Assembly: GCA_020638875.1 (NCBI GenBank)
Contig: JACKHS010000010.1
Location: 60,843 to 124,842, forward strand
From: Planctomycetota bacterium
Lineage (GTDB): Bacteria > Planctomycetota > UBA1135 > GCA-002686595
Direction of reading: 5' to 3'
DNA: 64,000 bases
A program made the translations under genes and the position numbers. This document shows, in pieces, positions 9,977 to 18,296 of the stretch. Positions within the stretch are counted from its first letter, which is position 1. Every line of letters begins with the position of its first letter. A model generated the notes under the pieces. It made no database searches, was not told the origin of the DNA, and was given only the letters and a program-made list of their open reading frames with translations.

Positions 9977-10164
9977 GGGGGGCGGCGGCGCGCCTCCCCG
10001 GGCGGGCGGGAGGGCCTGCGAAGTCTATCCCTCGGCGGCGCGCGACGCGTGCTTCTGCCCGTGATCACGGGCGAGCCGCGCGGCGTCCCCGCGGCGTCCG
10101 CGCGGCGGCGGCGCGGGCGACGGGGCCCGCGCAGGTCCGCGCGGGCCGACGCGCCGGCGTGGCG

Positions 10165-10192
10165 TTGACTCGCGCGGGCGTCACGGTAGACT
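10165..10192 (+). promoter_or_regulatory. Sigma70-type promoter of rpsB
   Basis: TTGACT (10165-10170), 16-nt spacer, TAGACT (10187-10192). One of the two best consensus promoters in the window. It predicts a 5' leader of about 155 nt before rpsB. Confidence 0.7.
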
Positions 10193-10353
10193 CTTCGGCC
10201 TCGCATTCCGCCGCGGTCGAACCCGGAGCCGTCTCCGGTGCCGGCCGCGAGGCTTCGTTCCGCGCCTCTCGCGCGGGCGGGCCGGAGTGCCTCCCTCCGC
10301 GTCCCGCACGGGGCGCGGCTCCCCGAATCCTCAGTCCCAGAGCTCCGATCTAC
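10193..10353 (+). other. rpsB 5' leader, possible regulatory RNA
   Basis: About 160 nt of untranslated leader with several GC-rich self-complementary stretches (for example cggagccgtctccggtgccgg at 10220 onward) before the rpsB start. S2 operons of many bacteria are autoregulated through the leader. I see no match to a defined riboswitch; assignment is by position only. Confidence 0.35.
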
Positions 10354-11226
10354 ATGGAGACCGTCTCCGTCCAACAGCTCATCGAAGCAGGTGTGCACTT
10401 CGGATGCCGCGTGTCGCGGTGGAATCCGAAAATGGCGCCGTACATCTACGGCCGACGCAACCTGATCCACATCATCGACCTGCGCGAGACCTTGCGCGGG
10501 ATCCTGCGCGCCCAGAACGTGCTCTACCACCTCGCCACCGAGGGCTCGTCGATCCTGTGGGTCGGCACCAAGCGGCAGGTGAAGGGCGTCATCGCCGAGG
10601 TCGGCGAGCGCACCGGCATGCCGATCGTCACCGAGCGCTGGATCGGCGGCACGCTCACCAACTTCTCCGTCATCCGCTCGCGCCTCCGTCGCCTGGAGGA
10701 GCTGGAGCGCATCGAGGAGGACGGCGGCGCGTCGTCGCAGTACTCGAAGAAGGCCCTCGCCACGCTGCGCCGCGAGCGCCGCAAGATCACCCGCAACCTC
10801 GGCGGCATCCGCGAGATGAACGGCATCCCGGGCGCCATGGTCGTGGTCGACCCCGCGCGCGAGTACAACGCCGTGCGCGAGGCCCGCAAGATGGGCCTGA
10901 TCGTGATCGGCATCCTCGACACGGACTGCGACCCGTCGATGGCCGACATCGTCATCCCCGGCAACGACGACGCGCTGAAGTCGGTGCGCCTGCTCATCGA
11001 GCAGCTCGCCGAGGCCGTCGAGGAAGGCAGCGCCAACCACCGCGAGAACATGGCGTCGGTGGGCGTGGCCGAGAAGCGCGAGGAAGGGGACGAGGGCGGC
11101 GTGCGCCCGACGCGCGCCATCCGTCCGATCCCGCCGATGGTCAAGGCCAAGCCCGAGGACGCCGACGAGGCCGCCGAGGGCGACGCCACCGTGACCACCC
11201 CCGCCGCCGAGGGCGGCGAGGAGTAG
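10354..11226 (+). CDS. rpsB: 30S ribosomal protein S2
   Basis: 290 residues. METVSVQQLIEAGVHFG, RWNPKMAPYIYGRRN, HIIDLRETL, ILWVGTKRQ, TERWIGGTLTNF, IPGAMVVVDP and GILDTDCDP are diagnostic S2 motifs in order. S2 binds the 30S head-body junction late in assembly. ATG chosen where homology starts, although the frame stays open upstream. The last ~65 residues are an acidic, disordered extension (EEGDEGGVRPTRA to TTPAAEGGEE) longer than in E. coli. First gene of rpsB-tsf-tsf2-pyrH-frr. Confidence 0.97.
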   Translation: METVSVQQLIEAGVHFGCRVSRWNPKMAPYIYGRRNLIHIIDLRETLRGILRAQNVLYHLATEGSSILWVGTKRQVKGVIAEVGERTGMPIVTERWIGGTLTNFSVIRSRLRRLEELERIEEDGGASSQYSKKALATLRRERRKITRNLGGIREMNGIPGAMVVVDPAREYNAVREARKMGLIVIGILDTDCDPSMADIVIPGNDDALKSVRLLIEQLAEAVEEGSANHRENMASVGVAEKREEGDEGGVRPTRAIRPIPPMVKAKPEDADEAAEGDATVTTPAAEGGEE

Positions 11227-11264
11227 GCCCGCCGCCGCGTTCGCGCGGCGCACGACCTCCCGGA

Positions 11265-11291
11265 GCCCGCCGCGCGCGAGTCGCGGCGGGC
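11265..11291 (+). terminator. rpsB-tsf intergenic hairpin
   Basis: Perfect 10-bp stem, 11265-11274 with 11282-11291, and a 7-nt loop. No T tract. It may attenuate readthrough or protect the rpsB 3' end; tsf still follows in the same direction. Confidence 0.5.
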
Positions 11292-11388
11292 CCCGCAGCT
11301 TTCCGAGCGCGACGCGGCGTCGCGCGCCCCGAACTCCACTTCCCCCCAGACCGAGCTCCGACTCCCACGACCCTTCAGGAACCGTCCC

Positions 11389-12231
11389 ATGGCCATCACT
11401 GCTGCTGACGTTCGAAACCTGCGCGACAAGACCGGCGCGCCCATGATGGACTGCAAGAAGGCGCTGGAGGCCACCGGTGGCGACATGGAGGCCGCCGAGG
11501 ACCACCTGCGCAAGCTGGGCCTCAAGGCCGCCGGCAAGAAGGCCGGCCGCGCCACCGGCGAGGGCCGCTGCTTCTTCAAGGTCACCGACGACGGCAAGCG
11601 CGGGGCGATGGTCGCCGTCGCCTGCGAGACCGACTTCGTCGCCGCGACCGCCGACTACAACGCCTTCCTCGAGGCGCTGTGCGACCACGTGCTCGAGCAC
11701 CGCTCGAACTGCGCCGAGACGATCCTCGCCGAGCCGTGGGCCGGCGGCGGCACCGTGCAGGACGCGCTGACCGAGACGATCGGCAAGCTCGGCGAGAACA
11801 TGACGATCGCCAACGTGAAGTTCATCGCCGAGGACCAGGGCTTCGTCGGCGGCTACATCCACCACAACAACAAGGTGGGCGTGCTGGCCGGCATCCAGAC
11901 CGGCGCCGACCGCGAGAAGACCGAGGCCATGCTGAAGCAGCTCGGCATGCACGCCGCGGCGCTGCCGCCGACCGCGCTCAAGCGCGAGGACGTCGACGCC
12001 GAGCTGATCGAGCGCGAGAAGGCGATCTACCGCGAGGAGGTCAAGGGCAAGCCCGAGGACATCCAGGACAAGATCATCGCCGGCAAGCTCAACAAGTTCT
12101 TCGCCGACACCTGCCTGCGCGAGCAGCCCTGGGTGATGGACGACAAGATCTCCGTCGAGAAGGCCGTCGAGCAGGGCCTCGGCAAGGGCTCGGTCATCAA
12201 CGACTACGCGCGCTTCGCCATCGGCGCCTGA
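11389..12231 (+). CDS. tsf: Elongation factor Ts
   Basis: 280 residues. N-terminal UBA-like domain with LRDKTGAPMMDCKKALEA (12-29), then the nucleotide-exchange motif TDFVA at 81-85, then two dimerisation-type subdomains including FVGGYIHHNNKVGVLAG and LGMHAAALPP. EF-Ts releases GDP from EF-Tu in the cytoplasm. AGGA lies 8 nt before the ATG. Followed by a hairpin and then a divergent second copy of itself, which is unusual. Confidence 0.97.
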   Translation: MAITAADVRNLRDKTGAPMMDCKKALEATGGDMEAAEDHLRKLGLKAAGKKAGRATGEGRCFFKVTDDGKRGAMVAVACETDFVAATADYNAFLEALCDHVLEHRSNCAETILAEPWAGGGTVQDALTETIGKLGENMTIANVKFIAEDQGFVGGYIHHNNKVGVLAGIQTGADREKTEAMLKQLGMHAAALPPTALKREDVDAELIEREKAIYREEVKGKPEDIQDKIIAGKLNKFFADTCLREQPWVMDDKISVEKAVEQGLGKGSVINDYARFAIGA

Positions 12232-12250
12232 GCGCTCCGCGTCCCGACCC

Positions 12251-12287
12251 GCGAGCCCCGCGTCTCCCCGAGAGGCGCGGGGCTCGC
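12251..12287 (+). terminator. Hairpin after tsf
   Basis: Perfect 12-bp stem (12251-12262 with 12276-12287) and a 13-nt loop, 19 nt after the tsf stop. Probably separates tsf from the downstream paralogue, which has its own -10 box. Confidence 0.6.
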
Positions 12288-12330
12288 CGCGTTGGGGAGC
12301 TCGCGGCGTTGCGGGGCGGGAGCGCCGCGC

Positions 12331-12336
12331 TACCGT
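12331..12336 (+). promoter_or_regulatory. Leaderless-type -10 box (TACCGT)
   Basis: TACCGT, 6 nt (ggggac), then ATG at 12343. Supports choosing this ATG over the in-frame codon at 12292, which overlaps the preceding hairpin region. Confidence 0.5.
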
Positions 12337-12342
12337 GGGGAC

Positions 12343-13053
12343 ATGGACTCCGCCGGGCGACGCGGTCGAGCTGAGCCGCGCGCGGCGCGCGTCTGGCTCG
12401 AGCTCGCGCCCGACGGTCGCAGCGGCGCGCTCGTCGGGCTCGCGGGTCCGAGCGCGCTCGCGGTCGCGACGGCGGCCTTCCACGATCTCGCCGTCGCGCT
12501 CGCACGCACGGTGCTCGAGCGGCGGTCGGCGGACGCTCGGGCGCTGCTCGCGCGGCCGCTCGCCGGCTACGACGCGGCGCGCCTGGCGCTGGACCTGCTG
12601 GCCGTGCGGGTCGGCGGCGCGGTCGAGCTCGTCGACGCCGCCTTCCTCGAGGTCGAGGACGGCTTCGTCGGCGGGTACCTGCACTACGAGCGCAGCGTGG
12701 GCGTGCTCGTCGGCGCGCGCGGCGCGCCTGCGCGGGACGGGGCGCAGGAGTTCCTGCGCTCGCTCGCGATGCACGTGACCGCGTTGCCACCGCGCTGGTG
12801 CACGCGCGAGCACGTGCCGGGCGCCGTGCTGCGGGAGCTGCGCGACGCCGTGGAGCGCAGCTGTCGCGGCGAGCCCGAGGGGGTCGTGGAGGAGCGGTTC
12901 CAGCGCGAGCGGCGCCGCCTCTGGCGCGACACCGTGCTGCTCGAGCAGCCCTGGGTCCTGGACGACGCGCTGCGCGTGGAGGAGGCCCTCGCGCGCGCCC
13001 TGGGGCCCGCTGCGAAGCTGGTGGACTTCGCGCGCCTCGACCTCCGGCACTGA
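12343..13053 (+). CDS. Divergent EF-Ts paralogue lacking the UBA domain and TDFV motif
   Basis: 236 residues. Aligns with the tsf product directly upstream: VEDGFVGGYLHYERSVGVLVG (105-125) against EDQGFVGGYIHHNNKVGVLAG, LAMHVTALPP (141-150) against LGMHAAALPP, and LLEQPWVLDD (199-208) against LREQPWVMDD. It lacks the whole N-terminal UBA domain, and the TDFVA position reads PSALAVA (about 36-42), so it is unlikely to exchange nucleotide on EF-Tu in the normal way. Arg-rich compared with tsf. I infer an old duplication that took a new role, perhaps as an EF-Tu or EF-Ts binding regulator. It sits inside the conserved tsf-pyrH-frr order. Confidence 0.85.
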   Translation: MDSAGRRGRAEPRAARVWLELAPDGRSGALVGLAGPSALAVATAAFHDLAVALARTVLERRSADARALLARPLAGYDAARLALDLLAVRVGGAVELVDAAFLEVEDGFVGGYLHYERSVGVLVGARGAPARDGAQEFLRSLAMHVTALPPRWCTREHVPGAVLRELRDAVERSCRGEPEGVVEERFQRERRRLWRDTVLLEQPWVLDDALRVEEALARALGPAAKLVDFARLDLRH

Positions 13054-13103
13054 GCGCGCGCCCTTGTTGCCGCTCGGCGCTCCGGTTCGAGCGGACGAGG
13101 CGC

Positions 13104-13109
13104 TATCCT
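13104..13109 (+). promoter_or_regulatory. Leaderless-type -10 box of pyrH (TATCCT)
   Basis: TATCCT, 7 nt (gcgcggc), then the pyrH ATG at 13117. No Shine-Dalgarno. Confidence 0.55.
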
Positions 13110-13116
13110 GCGCGGC

Positions 13117-13833
13117 ATGACCTACCGGCGCGTGCTCCTCAAGCTCTCCGGCGAGGCCCTCGGCCACCCCGAGAGCGGCCACGGCATCCACCCCCCGATG
13201 GTGAAGAAGCTCTCGGCCCAGGTCGCGCAGGTCGCGCGGACCGGCGTCGAGGTGGCCATCGTCTGCGGGGGCGGCAACATCCTGCGCGGCGCCCAGTTCT
13301 CCGAGCTCGGCGCCGAGCGCGCCAGCGCGGACTACATGGGCATGCTGGGTACGATCATCAACGGCCTGGCGCTCTCCGACGCGCTCGAGCAGGACGGCGT
13401 CGAGACGCGCGTCATGACCGCGCTCGAGGTGCGCTCGGTCGCCGAGCCGTACGTGCGCCGCCGCGCGCTGCGCCACCTCGAACGCAAGCGCGTGACCATC
13501 CTCGCCGGCGGCCTCGGCACGCCGCTGTTCACCACCGACACGGCCGCCGCGCAGCGCGCGATCGAACTCGGTTGCGAGGTGCTGCTGAAGGCCACCAAGG
13601 TCGACGGCGTCTACACCGCTGACCCCAAGAAGGACCCCGGCGCGCAGCGCCTCGAGCGCCTGACCTACATGCAGGTGCTGCGCGAGCAGTTGCGCGTCAT
13701 GGACGGCACCGCGATCACCCTCTGCATGGAGCACGAGCTCCCCGTGGTCGTGTTCGACCTCTTCGAGGACGGAAACCTCGAGCGCGTGGTGCGCCAGGAG
13801 ATGGACCTGGGCACCGTCATCCACAAGAGCTGA
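13117..13833 (+). CDS. pyrH: Uridylate kinase
   Basis: 238 residues, usual length for bacterial hexameric UMP kinase (amino-acid kinase fold). RVLLKLSGEAL (ATP loop), IVCGGGNILRG, DYMGMLGTIINGLAL, ILAGGLGTPLFTTDTAA (nucleotide site), KATKVDGVYTADP. Phosphorylates UMP to UDP for RNA, cell-wall and lipid precursors. The start is fixed by homology at MTYRRVLLKLSGE. Followed after 27 bp by frr, the usual bacterial arrangement. Confidence 0.97.
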   Translation: MTYRRVLLKLSGEALGHPESGHGIHPPMVKKLSAQVAQVARTGVEVAIVCGGGNILRGAQFSELGAERASADYMGMLGTIINGLALSDALEQDGVETRVMTALEVRSVAEPYVRRRALRHLERKRVTILAGGLGTPLFTTDTAAAQRAIELGCEVLLKATKVDGVYTADPKKDPGAQRLERLTYMQVLREQLRVMDGTAITLCMEHELPVVVFDLFEDGNLERVVRQEMDLGTVIHKS

Positions 13834-13860
13834 CCCCTCGATCGACGAGCCCCGAAGGAC

Positions 13861-14421
13861 ATGAGCTACGACAACATCGTCAAGGAAACGACCGACCGCA
13901 TGGACAAGGCGGTCAAGCACCTCCAGGACCACCTGCGCAGCATCCGCACCTCGCAGGCGTCGCCCGCGCTGGTGGAGAACATCCGCGTCGACTACTACGG
14001 CACCGCGACGCCCCTGGCGCAGCTCTGCTCGATCTCGATCCCCGAGCCGCGCCAGCTCATGCTCAAGCCCTTCGACGCGTCGGCGCTGCAGGAGATGAGC
14101 AAGGCCATCCAGAAGTCCGACCTCGGCATCAACCCGCAGAGCGACGGCAAGGTGCTGCGCCTGAACCTCCCGCAGCTCTCCGGCGACCAGCGCAAGAAGT
14201 ACGCGGCCAAGGTCAAGGAGATGTGCGAGGAGGGCCGCATCGCGATGCGCAACACGCGCCGCGACATGAACAAGGCCGCCGACCTGGCCAAGAAGGACGG
14301 CGAGCTGACCGAGGACGAGAACAAGCGCCTGCACGACGAGATCCAGAAGCTCCTCAAGACGTACGAGGAGAAGGTGGACAAGGTGCTGGACTCCAAGACC
14401 AAGGAGGTCATGGAGCTCTGA
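13861..14421 (+). CDS. frr: Ribosome recycling factor
   Basis: 186 residues, exact family length. MDKAVKHLQDHLRSIRTSQASP, ALVENIRVDYYGTATPLAQL, LMLKPFDASAL and RRDMNKAADLAKKDGELTED span the three-helix bundle and the small beta domain. With EF-G it splits post-termination ribosomes. GAAGGA 1-6 nt before the ATG is too close for ideal spacing. Its TGA lies inside the terminator stem. Confidence 0.97.
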   Translation: MSYDNIVKETTDRMDKAVKHLQDHLRSIRTSQASPALVENIRVDYYGTATPLAQLCSISIPEPRQLMLKPFDASALQEMSKAIQKSDLGINPQSDGKVLRLNLPQLSGDQRKKYAAKVKEMCEEGRIAMRNTRRDMNKAADLAKKDGELTEDENKRLHDEIQKLLKTYEEKVDKVLDSKTKEVMEL

Positions 14422-14451
14422 ATCCCGGGCGCGGAGCGCCCGGGATTCAGA
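14417..14451 (+). terminator. Strong hairpin terminator of the rpsB-frr cluster
   Basis: 16-bp perfect stem (14417-14432 with 14436-14451) and a 3-nt loop gga, followed by ctgtcttt. The frr stop codon lies within the left arm. Confidence 0.8.
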
Positions 14452-14466
14452 CTGTCTTTGGCCCAA

Positions 14467-14882
14467 CACCTGGCGGTGTTGGCGCCGGGTGCTGATCGCG
14501 TTCGAATTCGTTCGAGACGGGTTCGCTGCTGCACGCAGCTCGATGTCCGACGTCGCGGGTACTGCACCTGGCGGTGTCGGCGCCGGGCGTTGATCGCGTT
14601 CGAATTCGTTCGAGACGGGTTCGCTGCTGCACGCAGCTCGATGTCCGACGTCGCGGGTGCTGCACCTGGCGGTGTCGGCGCCGGGTGCTGATCGCGTTCG
14701 GATTCGTTCGAGACGGGTTCGCTGCAGCAGGCAGCTCGATGTCCGACGTCGCGGGTGCTGCACCTGGCGGTGTCGGCGCCGGGTGCTGATCGCGTTCGGA
14801 TTCGTTCGAGACGGGTTCGCTGCAGCAGGCAGCTCGATGTCCGACGTCGCGGGTGCTGCACCTGGCGGTGTCGACGTCGGGC
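14467..14882 (+). repeat. Tandem array of 98-bp repeats (4 full copies plus a partial fifth)
   Basis: Copies begin with CACCTGGCGGTG at 14467, 14565, 14663, 14761 and (partial) 14859, exactly 98 bp apart and nearly identical. 98 is not a multiple of three and no start signal is present, so it is not coding. Each unit contains a CACC-TGGC-GGTG hairpin and a second stem GCTGC-N5-GCAGC. In copies 1-2 the second loop is TGCAC, in copies 3-4 AGCAG, while the stem is kept. Copy 1 has a longer first stem (CCAACACC/GGTGTTGG at 14463-14482). Confidence 0.92.
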
Positions 14883-15313
14883 GAGGAGCGCGCTCGAGCT
14901 CGATCGCCGGGCGCACGGCGTTCGACGTGACGGGTGTGGTGCGCGGCGCCGTACGCGCACGCGCTCGTTCTCGGCGCCAGCGCGCGGCTCGCGCGCCGCG
15001 TGGCGCGTCGCGGCCCGTGGCGCTGTCGTCGCGGCGGTGCGCGACGCGGCGCGGCGTTGCGCGCTCGAGCTCGTCGTCGTAGACTGGGGACGCCGTCGCT
15101 CCCTGCGGTGCGGCGCGGCCGCGCGATCCGTGTCGTCGCGGCCCACTGGGGCGGCGTAGTGGCACGGGCCGTTGCGGCGTGCGGCACGGCACGCGCGGCG
15201 GCCGGGTGGGGGTGTGGTGCGTCGCGCGTCGGCGGGTGTCGGGGGCCCGCGCGGGGCCGCTCGCGGCGCGGCCAAAATCCGCGCCGGGGGCTTCAACTCG
15301 GCGAGCCGTTGTG
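14883..15313. other. Non-coding stretch between repeat array and tRNA-Lys
   Basis: About 430 bp of very GC-rich sequence. Frames are open on both strands only through base composition; I find no start signal, no recognisable protein and no hairpin as strong as the terminators nearby. I see nothing supportable in it. Confidence 0.5.
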
Positions 15314-15319
15314 TATTCT
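15314..15319 (+). promoter_or_regulatory. -10 box of tRNA-Lys (TATTCT)
   Basis: TATTCT lies 74 nt before the mature tRNA 5' end; the -35 region (TTCAAC, 15292-15297, 16-nt spacer) is weak. Confidence 0.45.
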
Positions 15320-15393
15320 CCTGCCCCCCGCGACGGAGGCCCGCACCTCCGCACGGGCGCGCGGCGTCCCGCCGCCGCGCGTGACCTCGGAGT

Positions 15394-15469
15394 GGGCGCG
15401 TAGCTCAGTCGGCAGAGCAACTGGCTTTTAACCAGTAGGTCCCAGGTTCGACCCCTGGCGCGCTCACCA
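15394..15469 (+). tRNA. tRNA-Lys (anticodon TTT)
   Basis: 76 nt with encoded CCA. Acceptor GGGCGCG pairs with CGCGCTC (one G-T), D arm TAGCTCAGTCGGCAGAGCA, anticodon stem ACTGG/CCAGT with loop CTTTTAA giving TTT, T arm CCAGG-TTCGACC-CCTGG, discriminator A. Confidence 0.97.
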
Positions 15470-15609
15470 CTCCGCTCCCGGCCGTGTCCTCCGGCCGGCC
15501 GCACGACGATGCCTCGGGCGAGCGGTGCGTCCGCGCCCGCCCCGACGGACGCGCGCCGCGGCCCGCGAGGGGCGCACGGCGCGCGCAGGGGCGTTCGGCC
15601 CGAACGGGC

Positions 15610-16971
15610 TCAGGCCACGGGCTCGAGGCTCTCGCGGCCGCAGGCCGACTCGACGTCGTCCACGGTCTTGGGGATGCCCGCCGTCAGCACCTCGTGGCCG
15701 CTCGCGGTGACGAGCACGTCGTCCTCGATGCGCACCGCGATGCCGCGCCAGCGCGGGTCGACCTCGTCGTCGTCGGCGGTGATGTAGAGCCCGGGCTCGA
15801 CCGTCAGCACCATGCCGGGCTCGAGCGGGCGCGGCTCGCCGTCGAGGCTGTAGGCGCCGCAGTCGTGCACGTCCAGCCCGAGCCAGTGGCTCGTCTTGTG
15901 GATCGTGAAGCGCTGGTGGGCCTTGGCCTCGTAGAGCTCGTCGGGGTCGCCGTCCAGGAGGCCGAGGCGCACCAGGCCGCGCACGAGCACGCGCTGCGCC
16001 GTCTCGTGCACGAGGTCGACCGTGGCGCCGGGGCGCACCGCGTCGATGGCGGTCTCCTCGGCCTCGAGCACGAGGTCGTAGATCGCGCGCTGCTCCAGCG
16101 TGAAGGTGCCGTTGACCGGGAACGTGCGCGTGACGTCCGAGGCGTAGAAGTCCACCTCGCAGCCCGCGTCGAGCAGCAGCAGCTCGCCGTCGACGAGCGG
16201 CGCGTCGTTCTCGACGTAGTGCAGGATGCAGCCGTTGTTGCCGCCCGCGGCGATGGTCGTGTACGCCATGCCCGTCGAGCCGCGCCGGCGGAAGGTGTAC
16301 TCGACCAGCGCGTCGATCTCGTGCTCGCCCACGCCCGGCGCGGCGGCGGCCATCGCGGCGCGGTGCGCCTCGCCGGTGATCGCGGCGGCGGCGCGCATCT
16401 TGTCGAGCTCGGCCGGCGTCTTGAAGAGGCGCAGCTCGTGCAGCACCGGCGCCGGGTCGACGAGCTCGACCGGCGGCAGCACGCCGCCGCGCGCGCGCTT
16501 GCGCAGCGTCGACAGCGCGTCGAGCACGCCGCGGTCGCGCGCCTCCTCCAGACCCGCGCGGTACAGCACGCGGCGGTAGTTCTTGAGCAGCTCGGGCAGG
16601 CGCTTCCAGAGCTCCTCGATCGGGTACGCGGCGTCCACGCCGAGCGCCTCGGGCGCGGCGTCCACGCCCAGGCGGCGACCGGTCCACGTCTCCATCTCGG
16701 GGTTCTTCTCGCGCAGGAACAGCACCGTGCGCACCTCGTGCGGGTCGCGCTCGCCGTCCTTCGCCGTCGCGTCGACGCCGCGCGGCAGCAGCACCAGCGC
16801 GCTCTCCGGCTCGGCGAACCCGGTCAGGTACCAGAAGTCGCTGTCGGGGCGGAAGCGGTACTCGCAGTCGTGGTTGCGGACCTTGTGGGTGGCCGTGAAG
16901 ACGAGGGCGGCCGTGCCGCTCTCGGCCAGGCGCTCGAGCAGGCGCTCGCGGTGGTCTCGGTACATGGACAT
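15610..16971 (-). CDS. pepP: Xaa-Pro aminopeptidase (aminopeptidase P, M24B)
   Basis: 453 residues. N-terminal creatinase/AMP_N domain (RNHDCEYRFRPDSDFWYLTGF, 33-53) then the pita-bread M24 domain. Metal ligands are visible in order: DAGCEVDFYASDVTRTFP (two Asp), HWLGLDVHD (His), TVEPGLYI (Glu) and RIEDDVLVT (Glu). It removes N-terminal residues preceding proline in cytosolic peptides and needs two Mn or similar ions. Lies 72 bp after the gene ending at 17044 on the same strand, probably one unit. A second ATG two codons inside is also possible. Confidence 0.94.
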   Translation of the reverse strand: MSMYRDHRERLLERLAESGTAALVFTATHKVRNHDCEYRFRPDSDFWYLTGFAEPESALVLLPRGVDATAKDGERDPHEVRTVLFLREKNPEMETWTGRRLGVDAAPEALGVDAAYPIEELWKRLPELLKNYRRVLYRAGLEEARDRGVLDALSTLRKRARGGVLPPVELVDPAPVLHELRLFKTPAELDKMRAAAAITGEAHRAAMAAAAPGVGEHEIDALVEYTFRRRGSTGMAYTTIAAGGNNGCILHYVENDAPLVDGELLLLDAGCEVDFYASDVTRTFPVNGTFTLEQRAIYDLVLEAEETAIDAVRPGATVDLVHETAQRVLVRGLVRLGLLDGDPDELYEAKAHQRFTIHKTSHWLGLDVHDCGAYSLDGEPRPLEPGMVLTVEPGLYITADDDEVDPRWRGIAVRIEDDVLVTASGHEVLTAGIPKTVDDVESACGRESLEPVA

Positions 16972-17043
16972 GGGCGTGACGGGGGAGCGCGCTCGCGGCG
17001 CGCGGGCCGGCCAAGGGTAGCCCGCCCCGGCCGATGCGCCAAC

Positions 17044-18129
17044 TCAGCGCGTCGCGCCGGCCGTCAGCCGGCGCTCGAGGCGCGCGGCCACCTGGGCCAG
17101 CAGGCGCCGCGCGGCGCCGGGCTCGTACGCGAGGTGGACGAGCGTGGGACTCCACGGTCCGCAGCCCGGGGCCTCGCCCGGGGCCACCACGCCGCCCGGC
17201 ACGCCCAGCGCCGCGGCCATGACCTCGGCCGCCGCGCGCACCTCCTCCAGCGCCTCGTCGGCGCCGCACTCGAACCACAGCCCGCCCTCGCGCAGCGCGC
17301 GCGGCAGCTCGCCGCGCGGCGAGGCCGGCAGCGGCGTGCGGCGCGGCGCGAAACGGCCGAAGAGGTTGTGCTCCTCCTCGCCGGGCAGGAGCTCGACGAG
17401 CATCGCCTCGCGCACGGCGTCCTGACGCATCCAGTCGAGGTACTCCACGCGGATGGCGAGGCCCTCGGGCTCGGGCAGCAGCACGCGCACCGTCGCCGGC
17501 CCGCCGCCGGTGTGCAGGAGGTCGACCTGCACGCCCGAGCCGTCGAGGCTCACGCGCACGTCCACCGTCGCGTCGCCGATGCGCAGCCCGTGCACCTCGG
17601 CCTGCGTCGGCTCGACGTAGCTCGCGCTCGGCGCCCAGCGGCTGGGCGGCAGCGCGGGCGTGAGCAGCACGCCGTCGGGCAGCGCGCTCGGCAGCCCGCC
17701 GTGACCGGGCGGCGTCCCGTCGGGCACGCCGGGGAGGAGCAGCGGCAGCACGGCGGCCGACCACTCGGGGTGGCCGCCGAGGTGTTCGAGGTGCGCCCAC
17801 GCGTCGCTCCAGCGGCCCTGCGCGCGCGCGAAGAGCGCGAGGCCGGCGCGATCGGCCGGCGCCTCCTCCGCATCGCCGGCGCAGCCCGCGAGCGCGGCGC
17901 CCCACGCGCGCCAGGTCGTCGCGTCGGCGCGCGGCGGCGCGCGAGCGCGGCGCGCGCCGGCCCCAGCACGGCCGCGAGGTCGACCGCCGCCGTCTCGGGG
18001 CCCACGCCGGCGAAGGCGCGCTCGTTGGGACCTTTCGGGCAACTGCACGCCGACGTCGGCGCGGGGCGCGCTGAGCGCGAGCGCGACGAGGGCGCCGGCG
18101 AGGGCGCTGCCGAGGGCGGGGAGCGTCAT
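17044..18129 (-). CDS. Secreted protein of unknown function (compensating frame breaks)
   Basis: N-terminal signal-like segment (LGSALAGALVALALSAPRA). The frame of the ends is interrupted between about 18030 and 17940, where the neighbouring frame reads MGPETAAVDLAAVLGPAR; a -1/+1 pair in GC runs restores the frame. The rest is clean: a helical part (ALFARAQGRWSDAWAHLEHL), then a beta-rich part (VDVRVSLDGSGVQVDLLHTG, VRVLLPEPEGLAIRVEYL). I do not recognise the family. About 361 residues; upstream neighbour of pepP, divergent from the Trm112-like gene. Confidence 0.65.
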   Translation of the reverse strand: MTLPALGSALAGALVALALSAPRADVGVQLPERSQRARLRRRGPRDGGGRPRGRAGAGARRARAPPRADATTWRAWGAALAGCAGDAEEAPADRAGLALFARAQGRWSDAWAHLEHLGGHPEWSAAVLPLLLPGVPDGTPPGHGGLPSALPDGVLLTPALPPSRWAPSASYVEPTQAEVHGLRIGDATVDVRVSLDGSGVQVDLLHTGGGPATVRVLLPEPEGLAIRVEYLDWMRQDAVREAMLVELLPGEEEHNLFGRFAPRRTPLPASPRGELPRALREGGLWFECGADEALEEVRAAAEVMAAALGVPGGVVAPGEAPGCGPWSPTLVHLAYEPGAARRLLAQVAARLERRLTAGATR

Positions 18130-18296
18130 GGGGGAGCGCCGCGGCGCGCCGCGGTCCGCAGAGCCTCCGCCGCCGGGCGCGCGGAGTCAAGCCGCGGGAA
18201 CGCGGGCGCGCGCCGCGCGTTCACCGGCCCGCGTCGCGCGGCCCGCCGCGCCCGACGTGCTATCCTGCGCGCTCGGCCTCCAACCCCTCCGAGACC

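Noticed and set aside
14467..14882. The repeat array as a CRISPR
   Set aside because: The units are contiguous with no unique spacers, the repeat is 98 bp, and no cas gene is present.
14883..15313. A minus-strand gene starting near 15082-15187
   Set aside because: The translation is Arg/Ala/Thr low complexity, the frame runs through the 98-bp repeats, and no start signal is present.
9973..15504. A continuous open frame of over 1,800 codons on the minus strand across rpsB, tsf, pyrH and frr
   Set aside because: Its translation is Ala/Arg/Glu-rich low complexity and opposes well-identified essential genes; stop codons are simply rare at this GC content.
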